The notes beneath the pieces were generated by a model that was not told the origin of the DNA, ran no database searches, and worked only from the letters and a program-made list of their open reading frames with translations. Positions 1-6,497 of a stretch of 8,167 nucleotides of DNA are shown piece after piece (the first letter of the stretch is position 1; the number at the start of each line of letters is the position of its first letter). Both the position numbers and the translations under genes were made by a program. Origin of the DNA: an uncultured Bacilli bacterium (lineage in GTDB: Bacteria; Bacillota_I; Bacilli_A; RF39; UBA660); assembly GCA_947628075.1 (NCBI GenBank), contig CANQYF010000041.1, positions 1-8,167 on the forward strand, in the 5' to 3' direction.

Positions 1-64
1 AACCATTTTCACATTCATCATAATAAATTGTTTCATTTAAACCTTTTAATTTTATTTCATTCAT
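1..64 (-). CDS. ymfH: M16 family zinc metallopeptidase, YmfH-like (N-terminal fragment, cut by window edge)
   Basis: Only the first 21 codons are inside the window; the gene continues past the left edge. The start is the ATG at 62-64, which overlaps the end of the upstream M16 gene by 8 nt (57-64). A Shine-Dalgarno-like GGTGATC at 68-74 lies just upstream, inside the previous gene, so translational coupling is likely. The visible peptide begins MNEIKLKGLNETIYYDE and ends in ECENG. This resembles the opening of Bacillus YmfH (a stretch like LQETLYYEKLPNGL), which precedes the first strand of the M16 N-terminal domain. In the family this partner carries the HxxEH zinc site and is the catalytic half of the pair; that region lies outside the window, so activity cannot be confirmed here. 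The call rests on a short match plus position immediately after a YmfF-type gene. Confidence 0.72.
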   Translation of the reverse strand, partial: MNEIKLKGLNETIYYDECENG

Positions 65-1331
65 TTTGATCACCATTTGACTCTTGAATATAAACCGTGT
101 TTAAAGCTAAACTTTTACCACATTTATTTAAATCATTTAAAGTTACATTTTTAATCTTTAAAATTCTCTCCTCAATTAAAGGCAAGGCATCAAAATAATT
201 AAAAACATAATTATTTAAAATAGAAATATTATTATCACTACCCATTTTTAAAGAGAAAACTAAATTTTTCTTGGCATCATTTAATAATTCTTCCGTGTAG
301 TCACCTTTAATCATTTCATTAATACTTTTAGTAATTAACTTCTCTGCTAACTTAACATTTTCTTTATCTAAAGATACTTCAATTATTAAAAGCTCATCAT
401 ATTTTAAATATAAACTTCTTACGCCATAACATAAAGAATTATCAGTCCGCAATTTTTTATATAATTTAGAAGTTATACCTCCCGACCCAAGAATATAATT
501 GAAAACATGAAAAGTTGTATCTTTTAACTCTTTATCCAGATTTTTGATATTATAAATCATAACTAAAGTACTTTGAATAAAATTAGATTTTTCTTTTACT
601 CTAAGGGCTTTTTTACGTGTTATATTATCTACTAAAAGATTAGGCTTATGTAATTTAATAACCCGATTCTTAAAGTTATCTTTAATTATTTGCACTGCTT
701 CATCCATATTAAGGTTACCAATTAAAAATATATCACAATTAGAATGATTAAATAAATCTTGATAAGCTTCATATAAATTTTGAGGCGTAATTTTATCAAT
801 ATCTTGTTCTTCCCCGATTACTTTAAAAGAACTAGGAGAATTACTATCCATCTTCTTTAAAGCGTTTAATATGGCTAATTTATCAGAAGATTCTTTTACA
901 CTTTTTATCTCTTCAATTATTCTTCTTTTAATAATATTGAAATTAGTTAAATCAAATTCATTATTTTTAACTCGTGGATTATTGATAATTTCAAATGGTA
1001 ATTTTAAAACTTCATTTAAATAATTAGATTCATTTATATAACTATGATTAATAAATTCTAATATAAAAGAGGTTGTAAATAAATTGCCAACTTTATTGGT
1101 AATTCCAAAGAATGAGGCTTTATATAATTCTTCTAATCTAATAGCGATATCTTTTCTTCGGGTAAATTTTTTGGAGCAATCAGTTAATAAATCAGCTAAA
1201 AAAGTGAAAGTTGGCATTTTTTCTTTCTCTACTTCTCTACTAAAAATAATTTCCATCCTCACTGTTTTAAATTTATCTGTTTTAATAGTATGGATATTAT
1301 ATGAATTACAATTGAATCTTCTATATTCCAT
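57..1331 (-). CDS. ymfF: M16-family peptidase-like protein lacking the zinc motif, YmfF-type
   Basis: A complete 424-residue protein with the two-lobed M16 (pitrilysin/insulinase-like) half-clamshell architecture: N-terminal lobe about residues 1-180, C-terminal lobe about 185-420. The C-terminal lobe shows the family segment LGSGGITSKLYKKLR (281-295) followed by NSLCYGVRS (298-306), with the Arg-Tyr pair (R295, Y302) typical of M16 C-terminal domains. The N-terminal lobe has no HxxEH: the equivalent helix (about 43-51) reads TFLADLLTD, so this subunit should not bind catalytic zinc. That is the usual state of YmfF, which pairs with a catalytic YmfH encoded next door, as seen here. In Bacillus subtilis the pair has been linked to EF-P 5-aminopentanol modification; whether that applies here is unknown. 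Other M16 pairs (AlbE/AlbF) process peptides. The start is fixed by an AGAGGTGA Shine-Dalgarno at 1335-1342. It looks more AT-rich and less conserved than the polymerase genes. The protein is probably cytoplasmic, with no signal peptide or membrane segment seen. Confidence 0.85.
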   Translation of the reverse strand: MEYRRFNCNSYNIHTIKTDKFKTVRMEIIFSREVEKEKMPTFTFLADLLTDCSKKFTRRKDIAIRLEELYKASFFGITNKVGNLFTTSFILEFINHSYINESNYLNEVLKLPFEIINNPRVKNNEFDLTNFNIIKRRIIEEIKSVKESSDKLAILNALKKMDSNSPSSFKVIGEEQDIDKITPQNLYEAYQDLFNHSNCDIFLIGNLNMDEAVQIIKDNFKNRVIKLHKPNLLVDNITRKKALRVKEKSNFIQSTLVMIYNIKNLDKELKDTTFHVFNYILGSGGITSKLYKKLRTDNSLCYGVRSLYLKYDELLIIEVSLDKENVKLAEKLITKSINEMIKGDYTEELLNDAKKNLVFSLKMGSDNNISILNNYVFNYFDALPLIEERILKIKNVTLNDLNKCGKSLALNTVYIQESNGDQNE

Positions 1332-1334
1332 GAG

Positions 1335-1354
1335 TCACCTCTAATTTTATTATA
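1335..1354 (-). promoter_or_regulatory. Extended -10 promoter and ribosome binding site of the ymfF-ymfH pair
   Basis: On the minus strand a perfect TATAAT (1349-1354) is preceded by TGC, giving the extended -10 form TGCTATAAT. No good -35 is present: the best hexamer at 17-bp spacing is CTCATA (3 of 6 matches to TTGACA), which an extended -10 can tolerate. Downstream, AGAGGTGA (1335-1342) is a strong Shine-Dalgarno 3-5 nt from the ATG at 1329-1331. The predicted transcription start falls at about 1342, which would leave a leader of only about 10 nt beginning at or near the Shine-Dalgarno. The promoter call is from motif match only; the gene could also be reached by read-through from dgt. Confidence 0.5.
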
Positions 1355-1358
1355 GCAC

Positions 1359-1401
1359 AAAATAAAATAATTATGAGAATTAACCATAATTATTTTATCT
1401 T
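1359..1401 (-). terminator. Long AT-rich hairpin at the dgt 3' end (possible weak terminator or operator)
   Basis: The minus-strand RNA reads AAGATAAAATAATTATG (1385-1401), a 9-nt loop (1376-1384), then CATAATTATTTTATTTT (1359-1375). The arms pair over 17 bp with only one G-U wobble. The 5' arm contains the last codons and the TAA stop of dgt (1390-1392). The 3' arm is U-rich and ends in UUAUUUU, as an intrinsic terminator would, but the stem has almost no G-C pairs, so strength is uncertain. The 3' arm also occupies the spacer/-35 region of the putative ymfF promoter, so the repeat could alternatively be a protein-binding site. The inverted repeat is directly visible; its function is inferred. 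Confidence 0.5.
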
Positions 1402-2502
1402 GGCATACTCTCTTAACATGTAATCATCAGTCATGCCCGCAATATAATCTATAACTATTCTTTCATTAGTATTTTTTTGGTATTCTTTACTCATTTGATT
1501 TAAATAACCATTATAAATTACAGAATCTTTATTTTTTGTTTCTAAATCATTTAAATATTTAGCAAATAACTTTGTAAACATAACTTTTAATTGTTCTAAT
1601 TCTTCTTTACTATAAGCTTTGACATAAATATTATCATAATTAAATTTTTTTAATCTAACAATAGCGTTATATATTTTATCACTTAGTTTAATATAATCTT
1701 GATCAAGACTATTATTAATTACATCATTTATTAAAGTATTTACTATTTCCTTATTAGAAGTTCCTAATACTTCTTTTATCTCTTTTGGAATATCTTCTAA
1801 TTTAATTAGATTTAATCTAATTGCATCTTCAATATCTTTACCTAAATAGGCAATCATATCACTAATACGTACTACACAACCTTCTAAAGTCATTGGCTTT
1901 AATAAAGAAAGTTCTTCTTTATCATAATAAGATTTTTCATATTCAGCTAAAAAGTCTTCTTTACTTTTAGAAGTAGGATGATATTCTCCTAAGGGAAGTT
2001 CACCATTATGACACATAATCGCATCTAATACAGGAATTGTAATATTTGCTCCTTGACCATAATTTTCAATATTCATAAGAATTCTAACACTTTGAATATT
2101 ATGATTAAAATAGCCTTCATGATGTTTTAAACTTAATTCATTTAGAATAGATTCACCAACATGACCAAAAGGGGTATGCCCTAAATCATGGCCTAAAGAA
2201 GCAGCTTCAATCAAATCTTCATTTAAATTTAAAGCTCTACCTATAGTTCTAGCTATTTTACTAACAAATTGAACATGAGTCATTCTTCTACATAAATGAT
2301 CATTAGCAGCATGAGTAAAAACTTGAGTTTTATCTAAATATCTAGTATAGGCTAAAGTATAAATAATTCTATCAATATCACGATAAAAAGTTGGGCGAAA
2401 ATCTTCTTCATCAGGTTTTAATCTTATTCCTTTTTCATAGGGACATGCAAATTTACTTAAATTATTTATTTGCATTCTTTTTTTCAATTCACTATTGTTC
2501 AT
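1390..2502 (-). CDS. dgt: HD-domain deoxynucleoside triphosphate triphosphohydrolase (dGTPase-like)
   Basis: The family hydrolyses dNTPs, classically dGTP, to the deoxynucleoside plus triphosphate, and so trims dNTP pools. From the ATG at 2500-2502 the protein has 370 residues. Family landmarks in order are DRIIYTLAYTRYLDKTQVF (about 43-61), the first metal His in RMTHVQF (H76), the HD pair in LGHDLGHTPFGHVGE (H105, D106, followed by H109 and H114), MCHNGE (H165), and the last metal Asp in RISDMIAYLGKDIEDA (D215). All H...HD...D ligands are intact, so an active metal-dependent enzyme is expected; substrate preference cannot be read from the sequence. The start is uncertain. A TTG at 2517 would add five residues (MKKLK), but it lacks a Shine-Dalgarno. 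The ATG has only a weak GAAGAAG upstream and overlaps the DUF1653 stop by 11 nt, suggesting translational coupling. A later in-frame ATG at 2475 lacks a site too. The gene is probably co-transcribed with DUF1653. Confidence 0.88.
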   Translation of the reverse strand: MNNSELKKRMQINNLSKFACPYEKGIRLKPDEEDFRPTFYRDIDRIIYTLAYTRYLDKTQVFTHAANDHLCRRMTHVQFVSKIARTIGRALNLNEDLIEAASLGHDLGHTPFGHVGESILNELSLKHHEGYFNHNIQSVRILMNIENYGQGANITIPVLDAIMCHNGELPLGEYHPTSKSKEDFLAEYEKSYYDKEELSLLKPMTLEGCVVRISDMIAYLGKDIEDAIRLNLIKLEDIPKEIKEVLGTSNKEIVNTLINDVINNSLDQDYIKLSDKIYNAIVRLKKFNYDNIYVKAYSKEELEQLKVMFTKLFAKYLNDLETKNKDSVIYNGYLNQMSKEYQKNTNERIVIDYIAGMTDDYMLREYAKIK

Positions 2503-2743
2503 TTTTAACTTCTTCAAAACGATATTCTTGTTTTACATCAGGATATTTATTTTTATCCACTTTTGATAAAAACATATCGTAATCTCTCGCCCATTTTAAC
2601 TCATCTCCATACAATGCTTTATAAATAACTATTTTACGATATGAATCTGAATTATTTGACTCTGAATCATATACAACATCAAGTACTTGATATAAATTAC
2701 CTTTAAAATGTCTATAAATTCCACCTATTTTTACTTCTCGCAT
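2492..2743 (-). CDS. DUF1653 domain protein, small, function unknown
   Basis: An 83-residue protein that is almost entirely one DUF1653 domain. Landmarks are G-x-YRHFKG (residues 8-15), the VIYKALYGD segment (39-47), W51 and the MFL motif (57-59), ending in QEYRFEEV (72-79). The family is small, widespread in bacteria and lacks an assigned biochemical role; no catalytic residues are evident. The start is set at the ATG at 2741-2743, because a strong GGAGG (2749-2753) lies 5 nt upstream. An in-frame ATG nine codons further out (2770) sits inside the promoter region with no binding site and is rejected. The stop overlaps the start of the dGTPase gene by 11 nt, so the two are probably translated in a coupled way. 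The association gives no firm functional clue, since DUF1653 genes occur beside many housekeeping genes. Confidence 0.85.
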   Translation of the reverse strand: MREVKIGGIYRHFKGNLYQVLDVVYDSESNNSDSYRKIVIYKALYGDELKWARDYDMFLSKVDKNKYPDVKQEYRFEEVKNEQ

Positions 2744-2748
2744 GATAA

Positions 2749-2789
2749 CCTCCAAATAAAATTTTAGCATAATAACAAGCTTTTTTCCA
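2749..2789 (-). promoter_or_regulatory. Promoter and ribosome binding site for the DUF1653-dgt unit
   Basis: On the minus strand TGGAAA (2784-2789, 4 of 6 to TTGACA) stands 17 bp from TAAAAT (2761-2766, 5 of 6 to TATAAT). The -10 is extended by an upstream TG (TGCTAAAAT). An A/T-rich tract (about 2791-2812) upstream could act as an UP element. The predicted start near 2754-2755 would leave a leader of only about 11 nt, with the GGAGG (2749-2753) at its very 5' end. An alternative -10, TATTAT (2769-2774), would lengthen the leader to about 18 nt but has a poorer -35 (TATAAA). Location just after the rpoC terminator supports a promoter here. Confidence 0.55.
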
Positions 2790-2810
2790 CTTTTATAAAA
2801 TTTATTTAAG

Positions 2811-2838
2811 AAAAAAAGACCTAAATTAATAGGTCCTT
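2811..2838 (-). terminator. Rho-independent terminator of the rpoB-rpoC operon
   Basis: Directly after the rpoC stop, the minus strand reads GACCTA (2830-2835), a 6-nt loop (2824-2829), TAGGTC (2818-2823), then seven T residues (2811-2817). The six-base stem is perfect and can extend by one G-U and two A-U pairs at its base. The stem plus U-tract and the position 3 nt after the rpoC stop codon make this a clear intrinsic terminator. It separates the polymerase operon from the DUF1653-dgt unit. Confidence 0.9.
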
Positions 2839-2840
2839 GA

Positions 2841-5800
2841 TTACGCTACTGCTTCTTCATCATCATTAGCTAAGAATTTTTCTTCCAAAACTTCACTAGC
2901 GTCATCATCTAATAGTTCTTTTTCTAGTTCAAGTTCAATATCACTATATTGTTTAGCTCCAGTACCAGCTGGAATTAATTTACCTATAATAACATTTTCT
3001 TTTAAACCAACTAAACTATCAACTTTACCACGCATAGCAGCATCAGTTAAAACTCTTGTTGTTTCTTGGAATGAAGCCGCAGATAAGAAGCTTTCTGTTT
3101 CTAGAGATGATTTTGTAATTCCAAGCATTATTGGGTTACCTTTTGCAGGTACACCACCTTTTAGAATAACTGGTTTATTACCATCAGCAAATTCTCTTAA
3201 ACTAACAGTTAAACCTTCAACAAAATCAGTATCGCCAGCATCAATTATTCTTACTTTATTAATCATTCTCTTAACGATAATTTCAATATGTTTATCATTG
3301 ATATCAACACCTTGTAATTTATAAACATTTTGAATTTCTTTTAAGATATATTCTTGCGCTGTAAGAGGGTCAGTAACCGCTAATAACTCTTTTGGTGAAA
3401 TAACACCTTCAGTAAGTTTATCACCAGCTTTTACTTCATCGCCTACTTCAACACGAAGCTTCATATTATAGTTTGTAACATGTTCTTTAACACCAGATGC
3501 ATTTTCTATTACAATATTATATTTGCCACCTTGTTCTTCAATATTAATTACTTTACCAGTAATTTCAGCAATAGTGGCTTTAAATTTAGGTACTCTTGCT
3601 TCAAATAATTCTTCTACCCGAGGTAAACCTTGTGTAATATCATCGCCACCAGCAACACCACCAGTATGGAAAGTACGCATGGTAAGTTGGGTACCTGGTT
3701 CACCAATTGATTGAGCAGCCATTATACCAACTGCTTCGCCTGTTTCAACTAAATTACCTGTTGCTAAGTTACGTCCATAACATTTTTGACATACACCATT
3801 AACAGTTTTACATGTTAGAACACTTCTTATTTCTACTCTTGTAATACCAGCTTTCTTAATTTTAGAAACAATATTTTCTGTAATCATTTCACCAGCTTCA
3901 AGAATAGTTTCTTTAGTTTCAGGATTTATAATTTTTTTAGAAGCAAATCTTCCTAAAATTCTTTCATCAAGTGATTCAATAACTGAACCATCTTTATCAT
4001 TAATTAAATCGTATACAACAACACCTTGCATTGAGCCACAATCATGTTCTTTAACAATGATATCTTGAGCTACATCAACAAGTCTTCTTGTTAAATATCC
4101 AGAGTCGGCAGTACGAAGGGCTGTATCAGCTGATCCTTTTCTTGAACCATGAGTTGATAAGAAGAATTCAGAAACTGATAAACCTTCCATAAAGCATGAT
4201 GTAATTGGAATTTCAACAGTGGTACCATCTGGTTTAGCCATTAAACCACGCATACCAGCAAGTTGTGTAAAGTTCGAAATCTTACCACGAGCTCCACTAT
4301 TCATCATCATAAATATTGGATTAGTAAAGTTATCTTTGGAAATTTCGGCTAAAGCATCTTTTACTTTATCAGTAGCTTCACTCCAAATTTGAATTACACC
4401 ATTATATCTTTCAGCTTCCGTAATAAGTCCTTTTTGATATTGTTTATTAATTTTATCAACCCGACTTTTAGCTTCTTTAATAATAGCTTCTTTCGCATCA
4501 CTTCTAACAACATCTGCGGCAGAAACAGTAATACCTGCAACAGTTGAATATTTAAAGCCTTGATCTTTTAATTTATCTAGCATAACAGATGTTTCAGTTG
4601 TTTTATATCTTTTAAACACTTGAGCAATTATTTGACCTAAAGTCTTTTGAATAAATGGACTAACAAGTGGCATATTTTTGATTGCTTCTTCTAGATTAGT
4701 TCCCATTTCTAAGAAATATTTACTTGGAGTTATTCCTTCAATATTTTCTTTAGTACCTTCATTTAAATATGGGAAAGTATCAGGAAGTATTTCATTAAAT
4801 TTAATTTTTCCAACTGTAGTCACTAAATATTTATTTTGTTGTTCTTCCGTAAATAATTTATGTTTAAATGACTTAACTGGAATTGCAATTCTTGTATGAA
4901 GAGATAATTCTCTTCTTTCATAAGCCATTAAAGCTTCATTACAATCTTTATAAGCTTTTCCTTCATTATTACCGCCAGCTTCTTCCATAGTTAAATAACA
5001 ATTTCCTAAAACCATGTCTTGGCTTGGGGTAACAATTGGTTTTCCATCTTTTGGATTTAAAATATTATTTGCTCCTAACATCAAAATACGAGCTTCAGCT
5101 TTCGCTTCTTCTGATAAAGGAACGTGAACAGCCATTTGGTCACCATCGAAATCGGCATTAAATGCAGTACAAACAAGTGGGTGTAAACGAATTGCTTTAC
5201 CACCAACAAGTTTTGGCTCAAATGCTTGAATACCAAGTCTATGTAGAGTTGGAGCTCTATTTAACATTACTGGATATTCGGTAATAACATCTTCTACTAC
5301 ATCCCAAACACTTTCATCACGAGCCTCAATTAATTTTTTCGCCCCTTTAATATTGTGAGCAAGACCTCTTTCTACTAAACCATGAATTACATGTGGTTTA
5401 AATAGTTCAATGGCCATTTCTTTAGGAAGACCACATTGATACATCTTTAAGTTTGGTCCAACAACGATAACGGAACGACCAGAATAATCAACTCTCTTAC
5501 CTAAAAGATTTTGACGGAAACGTCCTTGTTTACCTTTTAACATACTTGATAAACTCTTAAGTGGACGATTAGAAGCTGCCGTTATACTACGACCACGACG
5601 ACCATTATCAAATAATGAATCAACTGCCTCTTGAAGCATACGTTTTTCATTTTGAACAATTATAGTTGGAGCTCCTAATTCAAGTAATTTCTTTAATCTA
5701 TTATTACGGTTAATAATTCTTCTATATAAATCATTTAAATCAGATGTAGCAAAACGACCACCATCAAGTTGAATCATTGGTCTTAATTCTGGTGGAATAA

Positions 5801-6497
5801 CTGGAAGAACGGTTAATACCATCCATTCTGGTTTATTACCAGATTCTTGGAATGCTACTAAAGCATCTAATCTTTTTACTAAACGAATTCTTTTTTGACT
5901 AGTTGCGTCTTCTAATTCTTTTCTAACTTCAGCAATTTCTTTATCTAAATCTACTCTTTTTAATAGTTCTTGAATGGCTTCAGCACCCATTCCTACTTTA
6001 AAAGCATTACCATATTTTTCGTAATAAGCACGATATTCTTTATCAGATAAAGTTTGTTTTTCTTCTAATGGAACATTTCCAGGATCAATAACTACATAAC
6101 TAACAAAATATAATACTTCCTCTAAATCTCTTGGACTCATATCAAGAACTAAGCCCATTTTAGATGGAACACCTTTAAAGAACCAAATGTGAGAACAAGG
6201 TGCAGCAAGTTCGATATGTCCCATTCTTTCACGTCTTACTTTAGAACGTGTAACTTCTACACCACATCTGTCGCAAACCACATTTTTATATCTTAATCTT
6301 TTATATTTACCACATGAACATTCAAAATCTTTTGTTGGTCCAAATATTTTTTCACAGAATAATCCATCTCTTTCAGGTTTTAGAGTACGATAATTAATAG
6401 TTTCTGGTTTTTTTACTTCACCATATGACCAACTACGAATTTTTTCTGGAGATGCTATACTAATTTTTATACCTTTAAATTTACTTACATCTATCAT
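2841..6497 (-). CDS. rpoC: DNA-directed RNA polymerase subunit beta' (complete)
   Basis: Catalytic beta' subunit of the core RNA polymerase (alpha2-beta-beta'-omega), 1218 residues, close to the roughly 1200 of Bacillus RpoC. Landmarks in order: N-terminal zinc ribbon C60, C62, C75, C78; clamp segment [13 protein letters not shown] (88-100); switch/lid region around [18 protein letters not shown] (331-348); the active-site NADFDGDQM (447-455), with D449, D451 and D453 binding the catalytic Mg; F-loop [18 protein letters not shown] (734-751); bridge helix around 765-800; second zinc site C820, C896, C903, C906; trigger loop from [19 protein letters not shown] (920-938); C-terminal [17 protein letters not shown] (1138-1154) and [13 protein letters not shown] (1168-1180). 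All metal ligands are intact. The tail ends in an acidic stretch ([10 protein letters not shown]...NDDEEAVA). In the bridge helix two usually conserved positions are serine (S785, S789). The start ATG (6495-6497) overlaps the rpoB stop by one base and has a GAGGTGG ribosome site. Confidence 0.99.
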   Translation of the reverse strand: MIDVSKFKGIKISIASPEKIRSWSYGEVKKPETINYRTLKPERDGLFCEKIFGPTKDFECSCGKYKRLRYKNVVCDRCGVEVTRSKVRRERMGHIELAAPCSHIWFFKGVPSKMGLVLDMSPRDLEEVLYFVSYVVIDPGNVPLEEKQTLSDKEYRAYYEKYGNAFKVGMGAEAIQELLKRVDLDKEIAEVRKELEDATSQKRIRLVKRLDALVAFQESGNKPEWMVLTVLPVIPPELRPMIQLDGGRFATSDLNDLYRRIINRNNRLKKLLELGAPTIIVQNEKRMLQEAVDSLFDNGRRGRSITAASNRPLKSLSSMLKGKQGRFRQNLLGKRVDYSGRSVIVVGPNLKMYQCGLPKEMAIELFKPHVIHGLVERGLAHNIKGAKKLIEARDESVWDVVEDVITEYPVMLNRAPTLHRLGIQAFEPKLVGGKAIRLHPLVCTAFNADFDGDQMAVHVPLSEEAKAEARILMLGANNILNPKDGKPIVTPSQDMVLGNCYLTMEEAGGNNEGKAYKDCNEALMAYERRELSLHTRIAIPVKSFKHKLFTEEQQNKYLVTTVGKIKFNEILPDTFPYLNEGTKENIEGITPSKYFLEMGTNLEEAIKNMPLVSPFIQKTLGQIIAQVFKRYKTTETSVMLDKLKDQGFKYSTVAGITVSAADVVRSDAKEAIIKEAKSRVDKINKQYQKGLITEAERYNGVIQIWSEATDKVKDALAEISKDNFTNPIFMMMNSGARGKISNFTQLAGMRGLMAKPDGTTVEIPITSCFMEGLSVSEFFLSTHGSRKGSADTALRTADSGYLTRRLVDVAQDIIVKEHDCGSMQGVVVYDLINDKDGSVIESLDERILGRFASKKIINPETKETILEAGEMITENIVSKIKKAGITRVEIRSVLTCKTVNGVCQKCYGRNLATGNLVETGEAVGIMAAQSIGEPGTQLTMRTFHTGGVAGGDDITQGLPRVEELFEARVPKFKATIAEITGKVINIEEQGGKYNIVIENASGVKEHVTNYNMKLRVEVGDEVKAGDKLTEGVISPKELLAVTDPLTAQEYILKEIQNVYKLQGVDINDKHIEIIVKRMINKVRIIDAGDTDFVEGLTVSLREFADGNKPVILKGGVPAKGNPIMLGITKSSLETESFLSAASFQETTRVLTDAAMRGKVDSLVGLKENVIIGKLIPAGTGAKQYSDIELELEKELLDDDASEVLEEKFLANDDEEAVA

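Noticed and set aside
1084..1344. Plus-strand open frame of 86 codons
   Set aside because: It lies antisense within the ymfF gene and its upstream region, has a low-complexity hydrophobic translation, no family resemblance and no ribosome site.
1390..2502. dGTPase as part of an anti-phage dNTP-depletion defence system
   Set aside because: The gene sits among housekeeping genes with no other defence genes or mobile-element marks nearby; a dNTP-pool maintenance role is the simpler reading.
2391..2582. Plus-strand open frame of 63 codons, Phe/Leu/Ser-rich
   Set aside because: It is antisense to dgt and DUF1653; its apparent hydrophobicity is the complement of AT-rich Lys/Glu codons.
2744..2770. 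Upstream ATG at 2770 as the DUF1653 start
   Set aside because: It overlaps the -10 box and has no Shine-Dalgarno, whereas the ATG at 2743 has a GGAGG at ideal spacing and starts at the domain boundary.
3523..3714. Plus-strand open frame of 63 codons inside rpoC
   Set aside because: It is a shadow of the highly conserved trigger-loop region of rpoC with no independent coding signal.
4678..4899. Plus-strand open frame of 73 codons inside rpoC
   Set aside because: It is antisense to rpoC, without a ribosome site or recognisable domain.
4119..6250. Possible frameshift or insertion in rpoC
   Set aside because: The frame is continuous over 1218 residues, all zinc and magnesium ligands are present, and length matches Bacilli RpoC.
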